A stretch of 17,978 nt of DNA from JBAYVY01 sp041674345 (GCA_041674345.1 JBAYVY010000031.1:1-17978), one strand, 5' to 3'; counted from the stretch's first letter, positions 5,788 to 12,834 are shown. Notes: generated by a model from the sequence alone, not told the origin. Numbers and translations are program-made.

Positions 5788-6962
5788 GCGAGCGATACCC
5801 GGATGACGCGGCGTTGTTGGCGATGGATCAGGACCAGCCGACGGGCGTGGAATACATACCGACGGGGCGGAGTCCGTATTACCTGGAGTTTCGCAAACTG
5901 GTGCAGCGACTGTTGCTGGCCGGCGGGCGGGCGAACGATCTGCGGGTATATCAGGACGGCGATTTGAGCATCGGCGTTCGCCCGGCCCCCGGAAGTGTTG
6001 TGATACACAATGCGGCGGTGGCGTTTGGCGGCGCGACGGGCGTGGTGGTGGGAAACAACGTGACGACGAATGTGTGGCTGGACGCGAGCGGCGCGGTGCA
6101 GACGGGAACGAGCGGTTTACCGGCGGATCGCACGTCGTTCGTGCCGCTGGCGGAGGTGGTGAGCGAGGCGGGGGCGATCACGTCGATCACGGATCTGCGC
6201 GGTCAGGCGTTTCTGGCGATACCCGATCTGACGATGCTGGGATTGACGGCGGGGGCGGGGGAGATCAACCAGACGCTAACCGGCATCAACGCGACGGTCG
6301 ATGCGGCGGCGCTGAACAAACTGACGGGGGGACAGGATGTTTCGGCGGACAGCGAGCATCGGCACGAGCAGTTGTACGGGAATGTGGATGCGGAGTTGTC
6401 GCATCGGATCATCAATGACAGCGCTGGCGGGGCGGCGAATGTGGCGGTGGTGTTTGATCTGCCGAGCAAGCTGCCGGACGTGACGACGCTGGGGCCGGAC
6501 GCGGCGACGGGATATTTGCGGCAGCAGTACAACGGGGCGACGTTCACGTTGATCGGATCGAGCAGCGGGCAGTACCGCAATGAGGGTGCGTTGGCGGCGA
6601 CGTTGACGGGGAAGTTGATCGGCGTGGTGCCGGTGTCGGGAACGGTGGTGGATGTGGTATTGAGCATCGGGACGAACATGCAGTCGAGCGTGGGAACGGA
6701 CGGCGTGACGGCGACGGCGAAGGTGAACGGGACGACACTGACGAATACGGCACCGACGATCACGAGCGCGGCGGGGGCGGGTTTCAAAAGTACGGCGCGG
6801 GGGAACGGGACGGCGGCGGTGATGAAGACGGACGGGACGCAGGTGGTGCAAAAGGGGGACGTGCTGACGGTGGATTTGACGCGGACAGCTGCGGGGACGA
6901 TTTCACAGGAAGCGACGAACGTGGTGGCGATGGTGGTGATTCGCGCCGGTCGGCCGGAATGA
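5784..6962 (+). CDS. Phage tail fibre or baseplate-like protein
   Basis: The product has 392 residues. Residues 50-145 contain DLRVYQDGDLSIGVRP, then VVIHNAAVAFGG, NNVTTNVWLDASG, PADRTSFVPLAEVV and AITSITDLRGQAF. This series is common in attachment parts of phage tail fibres and baseplate wedges. A short helical linker (about 150-200) with HRHEQLYGNVD follows. The rest is a Thr/Val/Gly-rich beta region (about 215-390) with repeated short strands such as TVVDVVLSIGTNM and ATAKVNGTTLTNT, suggesting a trimeric or jelly-roll tip. It overlaps the previous gene by ATGA. A dispersed 12-mer lies inside (5985-5996) and another begins one base after its stop codon. Confidence 0.6.
   Translation: MSERYPDDAALLAMDQDQPTGVEYIPTGRSPYYLEFRKLVQRLLLAGGRANDLRVYQDGDLSIGVRPAPGSVVIHNAAVAFGGATGVVVGNNVTTNVWLDASGAVQTGTSGLPADRTSFVPLAEVVSEAGAITSITDLRGQAFLAIPDLTMLGLTAGAGEINQTLTGINATVDAAALNKLTGGQDVSADSEHRHEQLYGNVDAELSHRIINDSAGGAANVAVVFDLPSKLPDVTTLGPDAATGYLRQQYNGATFTLIGSSSGQYRNEGALAATLTGKLIGVVPVSGTVVDVVLSIGTNMQSSVGTDGVTATAKVNGTTLTNTAPTITSAAGAGFKSTARGNGTAAVMKTDGTQVVQKGDVLTVDLTRTAAGTISQEATNVVAMVVIRAGRPE
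5985..5996 (+). repeat. Dispersed 12-mer GCCCCCGGAAGT
   Basis: An exact copy inside the fibre-like gene, encoding Ala-Pro-Gly-Ser between two beta strands. Confidence 0.75.
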
Positions 6963-6973
6963 CCCCCGGAAGT
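6963..6973 (+). repeat. Dispersed repeat core CCCCCGGAAGT
   Basis: Eleven of the twelve bases, placed directly after the TGA at 6960-6962 and before the next ribosome binding site. Together with 4629 (one base after a stop) and 5104 (just after a start) it shows that copies favour gene boundaries. Confidence 0.7.
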
Positions 6974-7006
6974 TGAAAACTGTGAACGGATGGAAAGGAA
7001 CGGGCG

Positions 7007-7603
7007 ATGGCGATATTGCGGCACATTGATTGGGAGGTTTCGCAGTGGGGCGAGTTTGGCGCGGGGCCGGAGTTGTGGACACCGAGGATTTTTTGGGATG
7101 ACTTTAACTGGGGACCGAACGGCACGCCGCTGGAAACCTCAGCGAACTGGATCAAACTGAACGCCTTCATGGCCCAGCTAATTTCATCGCAGGCACTGCA
7201 TCTGGCTCCGCTGGCGACCGGTTGCTATCGGTGGGCGGATTCCTGCGGGTCGGATCAGTTCGTGGAATGGGATTCATTCCCCAGCAACGCGGGCGGGGCG
7301 TTGCGGATTCCGCGATCGGGCTACGGCGGGTACACCTTTTATATGCACACGGCGAATTTCATCATGGTGCATCGCATCAATGCCGACGGAAGCAGCACAC
7401 ACAAGGGCAATTGGACCATTCCCCACGTGGGCGGGCGATTGCGGGTGGAGGCGGTCGGAAGTTTGTTCACGATCTTCCAGGACGGCGCCCTGGTCGGAAG
7501 TTTCACGGATGCGACGTGGCCGGAGGGCCACGTGGGGCTGGGGGCGGGGCTTGTGCCGTATCAATACATGCGGGCTGACAACTGGCGGGGAGGGGAATTG
7601 TGA
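7007..7603 (+). CDS. Concanavalin/LamG-like virion protein
   Basis: The product has 198 residues and reads as a beta-sandwich of the concanavalin-like type used for sugar binding or virion surface contact. Aromatic-rich strands include IFWDDFNWGPNG (28-39), CYRWADSCGSDQFVEWDSF (73-91), GGYTFYMHTANFIMVHRIN and the C-terminal set GGRLRVEAVGSLFTIFQDGA, then a strand ending ADNW. The closing pattern (strand, G-x-hydrophobic, DG-x-LVGSF, then GxVGLGAG) is typical of such folds. AAAGGA lies upstream of ATG 7007. Its middle part is less G-biased than adjacent genes, hinting at separate ancestry. The next gene starts on its stop (GTGA). Receptor or glycan binding is an inference. Confidence 0.6.
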   Translation: MAILRHIDWEVSQWGEFGAGPELWTPRIFWDDFNWGPNGTPLETSANWIKLNAFMAQLISSQALHLAPLATGCYRWADSCGSDQFVEWDSFPSNAGGALRIPRSGYGGYTFYMHTANFIMVHRINADGSSTHKGNWTIPHVGGRLRVEAVGSLFTIFQDGALVGSFTDATWPEGHVGLGAGLVPYQYMRADNWRGGEL

Positions 7604-9777
7604 GCGTGACACTGATGCAAAGTGGAGAGGCGGGATTCCCTGATCGCCCGCGCGGGGGCGGAGCGGGTCTGCTGGTGCGGATGCAGACGGGTCTGGAGGG
7701 GCAATACCTGGAGCAATCGCTGGGCGCTGACGCGGCGATCATGCATGCGCGGCTGATGTTGCATCCGGTGAACGCATCTGGGGGCCGGGTGACGGTGTTG
7801 CAGGGTCGCTCGCTGTCGGATGACGAGAGCTGGCGGCTGATGTTCGATGCGCCGGTCGGGGTGATGACGCTACGGTTGATGGGGGGAGTGACGTTGAGCG
7901 GGCCGCTGGCGGTCACGTTGGGCTGGCAGTGCGTGGAGGTGGGAGTGGATGTCGCGGCGGGAACGGCGCGGTTGTGGATCAACGGGATGTTGGCGGATGA
8001 GCGGACGGGCTTGGCGGGGTTGCGGGCCGCGGGGCGGCTGCGGCTGGGAGGGATGTGGAAGGACGAGGGAACGACGGGGGATGCGTGGCTGGATGAGTGG
8101 GTGATCGCGGACCAATACATCGGGCCGGTGGTGGCGGCGGCGGAGCGGGACGATGCGGGTGACGCGGCCCGATGGCTGGCGATTTACAACAAGGCGAGCG
8201 CGGATTCGGTGACGTGGGCGGGGTGGTATCGACAGCAGCGCGGTTTGCCGTTCGCCAATTTGCTGGGGCTGGAGTCGGCGACGGAAGAGACGATTGACGA
8301 GGCGGCGTTCAACGCGATGCGCGACGCGGCGGCGGAGTACCTGGTGAACAATGGGTTGGATGCGCAGGTGTTGGGGATTGTGTGCGGACACGGAGTGCCG
8401 GGTCAGTATGTGCGCGGTGATGGAAAGGTGGAGTCGATCGCGGGACGATTGCATCGGTTGACCGGCGCGTCGGTTTCGGAGGCGAACCCGTTGTTCGATG
8501 CGAATGAGCCGGTGCGATTGACGCCCCCGGAAGTTGGTGCCCCGGAAACCGGTGGAGGACTGCGGCTGACGGCGCGCATTGACGGAACGACCTTGGCGGA
8601 CAGTCAGGCGATGACGAATCGCGCGATGGCGATTGAAGCGGCGGGATTGGGCGACGGATCGGAGGCGAAGTTGTGGCTGGACGCGGTGACGCCCGGAAGC
8701 ACATATGCGTTTGCGCGGCAGGCGATGTTGGATTGGGCGGCGAGTACCGCGAGGCAGGCGTTGCGTTTGCCGATGGAGTTGACGGTGCCGACGGAGCCGG
8801 CGGGTGAAGTGTCGTTCGCATCGGTGAATCACGACGGATTTTTCATCGGATGGCGGGCGACGACGGTGCCGGCGGGATTTTTCGGCGAGCCGGCGGGTCG
8901 GCGCGTGCTCGCCATGCAATTGGATAACACGATGGCGACGGCGGAATCGTTGCGCGGCGGGACGTGTTGGGCGAAGGCGGCGATGGACGCGGGATATGCG
9001 GCGACGGGCGGGACGAGTCGAGCGATCAGCGTGACGGCGGTTCCGGGGGCGGCTATCGGGCCGTTTTTTGAAGCGTTGCGGCGGGGGTGGACGTTGGGGG
9101 AGGCGTGGTTCGCGTCGCTGGATGTGTTGGGGGAGGGATCGACGCTGGTGGGCGACCCGTTGATGACGGTGCCGATGGTGCGGGCGGGGTGGAACGTGTA
9201 CGGGCCGTTTGAGGATTGGGCGTCTGTGAGATTTGACGCCCCCGGCCCCGGAATGATGCTGCGTGAGGATGAGTTGAGTGCGGCATTGACGGGGGCGATG
9301 GAGCCGGCGGACGGGAAGGTATCGCTGTACGTGGTGAGGCACGTGGATGCGGAAGGGCGCGAGGAGGCGGGGGTTCGACATGTGCGTGTGGAGCGGACGG
9401 GGGCGGTGTTGCGGGCGTTGCCGATGCGGATGAGTTGGCCGATGGGCAATGGATGGCGGCCGGCGCGGGCGGGGGACGAATGGGTGTTTGATGTGGTTTG
9501 GGCGACGACGATGGCGGCGGCCCCCCTGGAAGCAAGGGTGGCGAGTGTGCGGTTGATGGAGCAGGTGGAAGGCGTTGAAGCGGCGCAGGTTCAGGAGGTG
9601 GCCGCGACGCGGGGAAGCCGTCTGACGATGACGCAGGCGGTGAAACAACAGATGGCGAGATACCAGGTGCAGGCGGTGAGCGAGAATGGCGCGGTGGCGG
9701 CATCGGGTTGGTCGGCGTGGGTGCGCGGGGACGCGACGGAGATTGGGGTGGTGGTGGTGTTGGACGCGGGGATGTGA
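7600..9777 (+). CDS. 725-residue virion protein: LamG-like, TIGR03790-like and fibronectin-like parts
   Basis: Three parts are visible. Residues 20-175 form a LamG/concanavalin-like domain: WQCVEVGVDVAAGTARLWIN, then GMWKDEGTTGDAWLDEWVIA. Residues 190-525 resemble TIGR03790-type proteins: WLAIYNKASADSVTWAGWYR, TIDEAAFNAM, VLGIVCGHGVPGQ (His264), LTARIDG, and a closing VGDPLM (517-522). Residues 555-720 look like fibronectin type III strands (SLYVVRHVDA, RYQVQAVSENG, SGWSAWV). The GHG motif and a later GGTC (Cys456) recall a caspase-like His/Cys pair, but this is speculative. It starts with GTG overlapping the upstream stop. It is probably a large tail or appendage protein. It contains a 12-mer copy at 8523-8534 in a different frame from the other genic copies. 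Confidence 0.55.
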   Translation: MSVTLMQSGEAGFPDRPRGGGAGLLVRMQTGLEGQYLEQSLGADAAIMHARLMLHPVNASGGRVTVLQGRSLSDDESWRLMFDAPVGVMTLRLMGGVTLSGPLAVTLGWQCVEVGVDVAAGTARLWINGMLADERTGLAGLRAAGRLRLGGMWKDEGTTGDAWLDEWVIADQYIGPVVAAAERDDAGDAARWLAIYNKASADSVTWAGWYRQQRGLPFANLLGLESATEETIDEAAFNAMRDAAAEYLVNNGLDAQVLGIVCGHGVPGQYVRGDGKVESIAGRLHRLTGASVSEANPLFDANEPVRLTPPEVGAPETGGGLRLTARIDGTTLADSQAMTNRAMAIEAAGLGDGSEAKLWLDAVTPGSTYAFARQAMLDWAASTARQALRLPMELTVPTEPAGEVSFASVNHDGFFIGWRATTVPAGFFGEPAGRRVLAMQLDNTMATAESLRGGTCWAKAAMDAGYAATGGTSRAISVTAVPGAAIGPFFEALRRGWTLGEAWFASLDVLGEGSTLVGDPLMTVPMVRAGWNVYGPFEDWASVRFDAPGPGMMLREDELSAALTGAMEPADGKVSLYVVRHVDAEGREEAGVRHVRVERTGAVLRALPMRMSWPMGNGWRPARAGDEWVFDVVWATTMAAAPLEARVASVRLMEQVEGVEAAQVQEVAATRGSRLTMTQAVKQQMARYQVQAVSENGAVAASGWSAWVRGDATEIGVVVVLDAGM
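8523..8534 (+). repeat. Dispersed 12-mer GCCCCCGGAAGT
   Basis: An exact copy in the 7600-9777 gene, read here as Pro-Pro-Glu-Val rather than Ala-Pro-Gly-Ser. The DNA, not the peptide, is therefore what is conserved among copies. Confidence 0.75.
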
Positions 9778-9899
9778 GGGACCGGAAGGCATTGAGGCAA
9801 GCGGATGCGGCGTGTGAGGGAGCGTCGATGGACTCGCTGGTGGTGGTGTTGGAGGAGGGGATGTGATGGAAGCGAAGGCGTTGAAACAAGCGGGCGCGG
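9745..9899 (+). repeat. Imperfect tandem duplication with 89-bp offset across a gene boundary
   Basis: GTGGTGGTGTTGGA followed by GGGGATGTGA at 9751-9777 recurs at 9840-9866. GGCATTGAGGCAAGCGGATG (9788-9807) corresponds to 9877-9896 with several changes. Both blocks are offset by exactly 89 bases, so the junction between the gene ending at 9777 and the gene starting at 9866 has been duplicated and has since diverged. Confidence 0.65.
9774..9866 (+). CDS. Small 30-residue ORF created by a boundary duplication
   Basis: A GTG at 9774 overlaps the preceding stop (GTGA), and the ORF ends at a TGA (9864-9866) that shares its A with the ATG of the next gene. The first residues (DRKALRQAD) resemble the next protein's EAKALKQAG. 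The last residues (LVVVLEEGM) resemble the previous protein's VVVVLDAGM. It is therefore a fossil or functional mini-gene made from both neighbours. It may only couple ribosomes across the gap. I see no independent evidence that the peptide has a function. Confidence 0.35.
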   Translation: MRDRKALRQADAACEGASMDSLVVVLEEGM

Positions 9900-11476
9900 G
9901 GGATTTCGAGTTTCGGGTTTCGAGTTTCGGGTTTCGAGGGGAAATGGTGTTGTTGGATGGCTGCGTGCGGTCGGACGTGTGGGTGAAGCGGGTGGTGATG
10001 CGAGGGATGTTGGATGAGCGGGAGGTGGAGCTGGCGGTCAAGCCGGTGGACGCGGGATACATGCGGGATCAGCGGTTGATGATGGAGCGACTGCGGGGCG
10101 CGAGGGTGACGGTATTGGCGGCGGCGGGATTGGAGGGCGGGGAGGCGCGGTTGTGGCCGATGATGACCGGTCGCGTGACGCGGATCGGACAAACGCTGGA
10201 CGGCAAGCGGGATGAATGGACGGTGACGGGGCGATGCGACTGGTCGCTGATGCTGGATCAGCGATTGGAGGATGTGACGGACGCGGCGGCATTGGCGGCG
10301 CGATTGGGCGTCAGCGATGCGGCATCATGGGCGGGTGAGGGGATTCACGGATCGACGATGCGCGCGGCGATGGAGGATTTGTGCGAGCGATTGGGGTGGT
10401 CGATTCAGCGTGATCTGAGTTGGGTCGGTCAGGGTGTGCATGAAACGCGACGACTGCGCCCCCGGCCCCGGCCCCGCCCCCGGCCCCGGGCGTTGGGCGC
10501 GGGGCGGTCTGTGACGATCGGCGGGGGACAGTTGAGCGATGCGGCGGGTGTGGTGCGGACGATGCAGGGGGCGATCGCGGAGCACGGGCCGGCGAAGATG
10601 ACGGCGGAGATGGGACCGCAGGAAGTCGAATCGACGTTCATACTGACGGCGGGCTGGTCGGCGGGCGATGAGGGGAAAGCGGATACGCAATACGTCAAAT
10701 CGACCAGCGAAGATTTCGACGCGACGGCGAATGTGTATCGGGCATGGGTGTTGAATGAAGATGGAGCATATGGCGGAGCGGCGTTTGATTTGACGGCGTT
10801 GTTCGGCGACGGGCTTTCGATGGCGGGGCGAACCGTTCGCTTTCGCGGGTGTTTGACGCGGGATGAGGCGGGACGGTCGCTGGGCGTGGTGGTGGAGGCG
10901 AGCGTGGATGCGGGTGTGAATTGGATGCGGTACCCCGGTCGGTTGAGCGTGATGACGGATCGCGCGGGGGTGTACCTGGAGGATGATGCGCTGCCGGTTG
11001 ATTTTTTCAACGCGGCGAAAACGGGGCAGGCGCGCGTGCGCGTGACGGCGACGGTGGCGAGCGCGTGGCCGACGCGGCGCGTGCGGTGGGTGGGCAACCC
11101 GTTCGCGGGACGATTCGAGGAGATGCGATTCGATGTGAGCGATCGTTTCGCATGGCGGCGGGTGGATGCGACAAGTCGGTATGCGGACGCGGTGACGGGC
11201 GGGCAGCGCGCGGCGGATGTGGCGGATGAGCGGGTGAAGATGGAACAGTGGCTGGCAACGCGGGCGGCGGAGGCGAAGGCGAGTCAGGTGAAAATGCGGA
11301 CGACGGGGCCGATGTTGGGATTGCGCGTGGGGGATCGGCTGGGGATGATCGACGGATGGGGAATCGGCGTGGCGGCGGATGCGCCGGGGATGGGGGGGCG
11401 GGAGGTGACGTTGACGCGGATCGAGCATCGGGGGGATTCGCCGGTGGGGAGCGAGTTGGTGTGGGAAGTGCGATGA
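9866..11476 (+). CDS. Putative phage tail hub or baseplate protein
   Basis: The product has 536 residues from ATG 9866, preceded by a strong GGAGGAGGGG (9851-9860). The N-terminus is odd: residues 13-24 are encoded by a heptanucleotide array. Family-like sequence starts near residue 27, where a second in-frame ATG (9944) could be the ancestral start. Residues 30-150 contain REVELAVKPVDAGYMRD, GRVTRIGQTLDGKRDEWTVT and CDWSLMLDQRLED, a beta layout common in tail hub proteins. A Pro-Arg repeat (RPRPRPRPRPR, about 197-208) sits before a long beta-rich region with DFDATANVYRAWVLNEDG. The end (MLGLRVGDRLGMIDGWGIGV, then a strand TLTRIEHRG) is typical of hub tails with a pore-side strand. Its exact family is not identified. 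Confidence 0.5.
   Translation: MEAKALKQAGAGDFEFRVSSFGFRGEMVLLDGCVRSDVWVKRVVMRGMLDEREVELAVKPVDAGYMRDQRLMMERLRGARVTVLAAAGLEGGEARLWPMMTGRVTRIGQTLDGKRDEWTVTGRCDWSLMLDQRLEDVTDAAALAARLGVSDAASWAGEGIHGSTMRAAMEDLCERLGWSIQRDLSWVGQGVHETRRLRPRPRPRPRPRALGAGRSVTIGGGQLSDAAGVVRTMQGAIAEHGPAKMTAEMGPQEVESTFILTAGWSAGDEGKADTQYVKSTSEDFDATANVYRAWVLNEDGAYGGAAFDLTALFGDGLSMAGRTVRFRGCLTRDEAGRSLGVVVEASVDAGVNWMRYPGRLSVMTDRAGVYLEDDALPVDFFNAAKTGQARVRVTATVASAWPTRRVRWVGNPFAGRFEEMRFDVSDRFAWRRVDATSRYADAVTGGQRAADVADERVKMEQWLATRAAEAKASQVKMRTTGPMLGLRVGDRLGMIDGWGIGVAADAPGMGGREVTLTRIEHRGDSPVGSELVWEVR
9903..9937 (+). repeat. Heptanucleotide array 4 (GTTTCGA/GTTTCGG) inside a gene
   Basis: Five units occur: ATTTCGA, GTTTCGG, GTTTCGA, GTTTCGG, GTTTCGA. 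The alternating A and G at the unit ends suggests a 14-base double unit. It is in frame in the hub-like gene and encodes FEFRVSSFGFR, or lies just upstream of the gene if translation starts at 9944. Confidence 0.8.
10456..10490 (+). repeat. C-rich tract encoding an Arg-Pro repeat
   Basis: The tract alternates CCCCCGG, CCCCGG and CCCCG blocks, encoding a run of Arg-Pro dipeptides in the hub-like protein. Similar CCCCCGGCCCCG blocks occur at about 2388 in the scaffold-like gene and 9238 in the 725-residue gene. It may be an expanded relative of the dispersed 12-mer. Confidence 0.6.
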
Positions 11477-11493
11477 CAAAGAGGAGGTGAGCG

Positions 11494-11757
11494 ATGGATC
11501 AATCGCTGTTGCAATTTGGTGTGGCGGGGTTGATGGGGATGTTATGGGTGTGGGAGCGGGGTCACAGCCGCAAGAGGGAGCGACAGATCAGCGAAGCGCA
11601 CCAGCGGTTGATACAACGCGATCAGCAGGTGACGACGCTGATTCGGTTGGTGCGGAAAAACACGGCGGCGTTGGTGGAGTTTGAACGGACGCAGAGACGA
11701 CTGGGCGAGATTTTGGAGGGCGTGGGCCATGCGATGCAACGACAAACGGATCGGTAA
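11494..11757 (+). CDS. Small membrane-anchored coiled-coil protein (holin BhlA/UviB-like or inner-membrane spanin-like)
   Basis: The product has 87 residues. Residues 4-21 are a hydrophobic segment ending in a Trp/Arg/Lys-rich edge (QFGVAGLMGMLWVWERGHSR). The rest is a charged helix with heptad-like Leu, Ile and Val spacing. This one-TM plus coiled-coil plan fits BhlA/UviB-type holins. It also fits an inner-membrane spanin, and the next gene, a lipoprotein, starts inside this one by 29 bases, much as Rz1 overlaps Rz. The length is short for an Rz-type protein. A near-perfect Shine-Dalgarno AGGAGGTGA (11482-11490) precedes ATG 11494, so strong translation is likely. The choice between holin and spanin cannot be made from sequence alone. 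Confidence 0.55.
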   Translation: MDQSLLQFGVAGLMGMLWVWERGHSRKRERQISEAHQRLIQRDQQVTTLIRLVRKNTAALVEFERTQRRLGEILEGVGHAMQRQTDR

Positions 11758-12220
11758 CGCGATGGGATTGGCCGTGATGATGTTCGGCGGGATCGGCGGT
11801 TTGACGGGATGCGCGTCGCCGCCGGCGGTGTCCCCGCTGATGCGGGTGGTGACGCAGGCATTGCAACAGGAACAGGCGATGCTTGCGACTGACCAGCAGC
11901 GAACAGCGGCATGGATGGACCAGCAACGCGCGATGTTGAAAGCGGCGTTCGATGCGGACATGAACGAGCAGCAAACGCTGGACAAGGCGTGGGTGAACGA
12001 TCACGCGGCGGTGTATGTGGCGGCCCGTGAGACGCTGCTGAGGCATGAACTGGAATTGCAACGGCAAAATGAACAGCGGCGGGAAAACATGACCGACGCG
12101 ATGGCGGCACAGCAGCGGGCGATGCAGTTGATTGAGCGGCAGGACGCGCTGCTGGCCGCGGTGCCGGACGCGCGGCGATGGTTGCAGCAACTTCAACAAC
12201 AACAGGAGGACGGGCAATGA
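11729..12220 (+). CDS. Phage-encoded lipoprotein, spanin-like candidate
   Basis: The product has 163 residues. A basic N-terminus, a hydrophobic stretch (12-26) and the lipobox LTGC (25-28) mark a lipoprotein signal peptide, predicting a mature protein anchored at Cys28. The mature part begins ASPPAVSP and is otherwise almost all helix, with Gln-rich heptads (LQQEQAMLATDQQ, ELQRQNEQRREN) suited to a coiled coil. ATG 11729 is chosen because GGAGGG (11715-11720) lies eight bases upstream and the signal peptide begins there. The gene overlaps the preceding membrane-protein gene in another frame and its stop overlaps the next start. An outer-membrane spanin role is inferred from this arrangement. 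Confidence 0.6.
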   Translation: MRCNDKRIGNAMGLAVMMFGGIGGLTGCASPPAVSPLMRVVTQALQQEQAMLATDQQRTAAWMDQQRAMLKAAFDADMNEQQTLDKAWVNDHAAVYVAARETLLRHELELQRQNEQRRENMTDAMAAQQRAMQLIERQDALLAAVPDARRWLQQLQQQQEDGQ

Positions 12221-12513
12221 GCGACACGACGAATGCGACGAACGCGGTGAACACGGCGACCGTGACGACACTGCGGCAACTGGTGCAGCGACAGGTGGAC
12301 ATTCGGTGGGACGATTTCGCGCGGGAACACCCGCACCTGGCGGCGGCGGTGGATCGGTCGGTGTTGATCGACTCGGCGGTGCGGCGGCTGGCCGACGACC
12401 CGGCGTATCGCGCGGCGATGGATCAGGCGGCGAAGGACGAAGCGACGATGGCGGTCGGCGCGAAGGTTGTGGAACGGGTCGAAACGTGGGTGACGCGGTT
12501 GCTGGGGCTTTGA
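12217..12513 (+). CDS. Small helical protein of the lysis cluster, unknown function
   Basis: The product has 98 residues and no recognised family. A Thr/Asn/Ala-rich start (TNATNAVNTATVTT) is followed by an acidic amphipathic helix (WDDFAREHPHLAAAVDRSV), an Asp/Ala-rich helix and a C-terminal helix VVERVETWVTRLLGL. It has no signal peptide or membrane segment. AGGAGG (12204-12209) is seven bases before ATG 12217, and its start overlaps the lipoprotein stop (ATGA). It lies between the lipoprotein and a holin-like gene, so a role in lysis timing or virion assembly is possible but unsupported. Confidence 0.55.
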   Translation: MSDTTNATNAVNTATVTTLRQLVQRQVDIRWDDFAREHPHLAAAVDRSVLIDSAVRRLADDPAYRAAMDQAAKDEATMAVGAKVVERVETWVTRLLGL

Positions 12514-12537
12514 ACTTTTTGCAAAGGAGCGTGGAAC

Positions 12538-12768
12538 ATGGCGCGGTTCACATCGAGAAAGTTTTTGGTGGCGCTGGGCGCGCAGCTGGCGGGGTTGCTG
12601 ACGCTGATCTGGCCGAGTCATGTCGAGCCGATCATGGCGACGGTGCAGGCGGTGGTGGCGATGGTGGTGGTGCTGTTGTCGGCGTTGGGATACGTGTCGG
12701 CGGAGGCGTCGATCGACCGCGCCGGCGCGGGGCGGGCATCGGGTGAGGACGAGCAGGCGGCACGGTAA
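12538..12768 (+). CDS. Putative holin, two membrane segments
   Basis: The product has 76 residues. Two hydrophobic segments, about residues 8-25 (KFLVALGAQLAGLLTLIWP) and 31-52 (PIMATVQAVVAMVVVLLSAL), are joined by a short polar turn. The tail is charged and Gly/Ala-rich with GYVSAEASIDRA. Size and topology match class II holins, and similar phage membrane proteins end with a comparable small-residue/acidic motif after the second segment. AAGGAG precedes ATG 12538. It is the last gene of the tightly packed phage cluster. No endolysin gene is found beside it, which is unusual for a phage lysis cassette. Confidence 0.6.
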   Translation: MARFTSRKFLVALGAQLAGLLTLIWPSHVEPIMATVQAVVAMVVVLLSALGYVSAEASIDRAGAGRASGEDEQAAR

Positions 12769-12834
12769 AAGCCGGTGGCGGCATGGACGGGGCCGACTGC
12801 GTACTTGCCGGTTGAGCGGCGGAAGTTTAACGTG

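Noticed and set aside
7870..10062. Very long minus-strand frame (730 codons) opposite the 725-residue gene
   Set aside because: The product is almost all Arg, Pro and His, as expected from the complement of G-rich codons, and it crosses two plus-strand genes.
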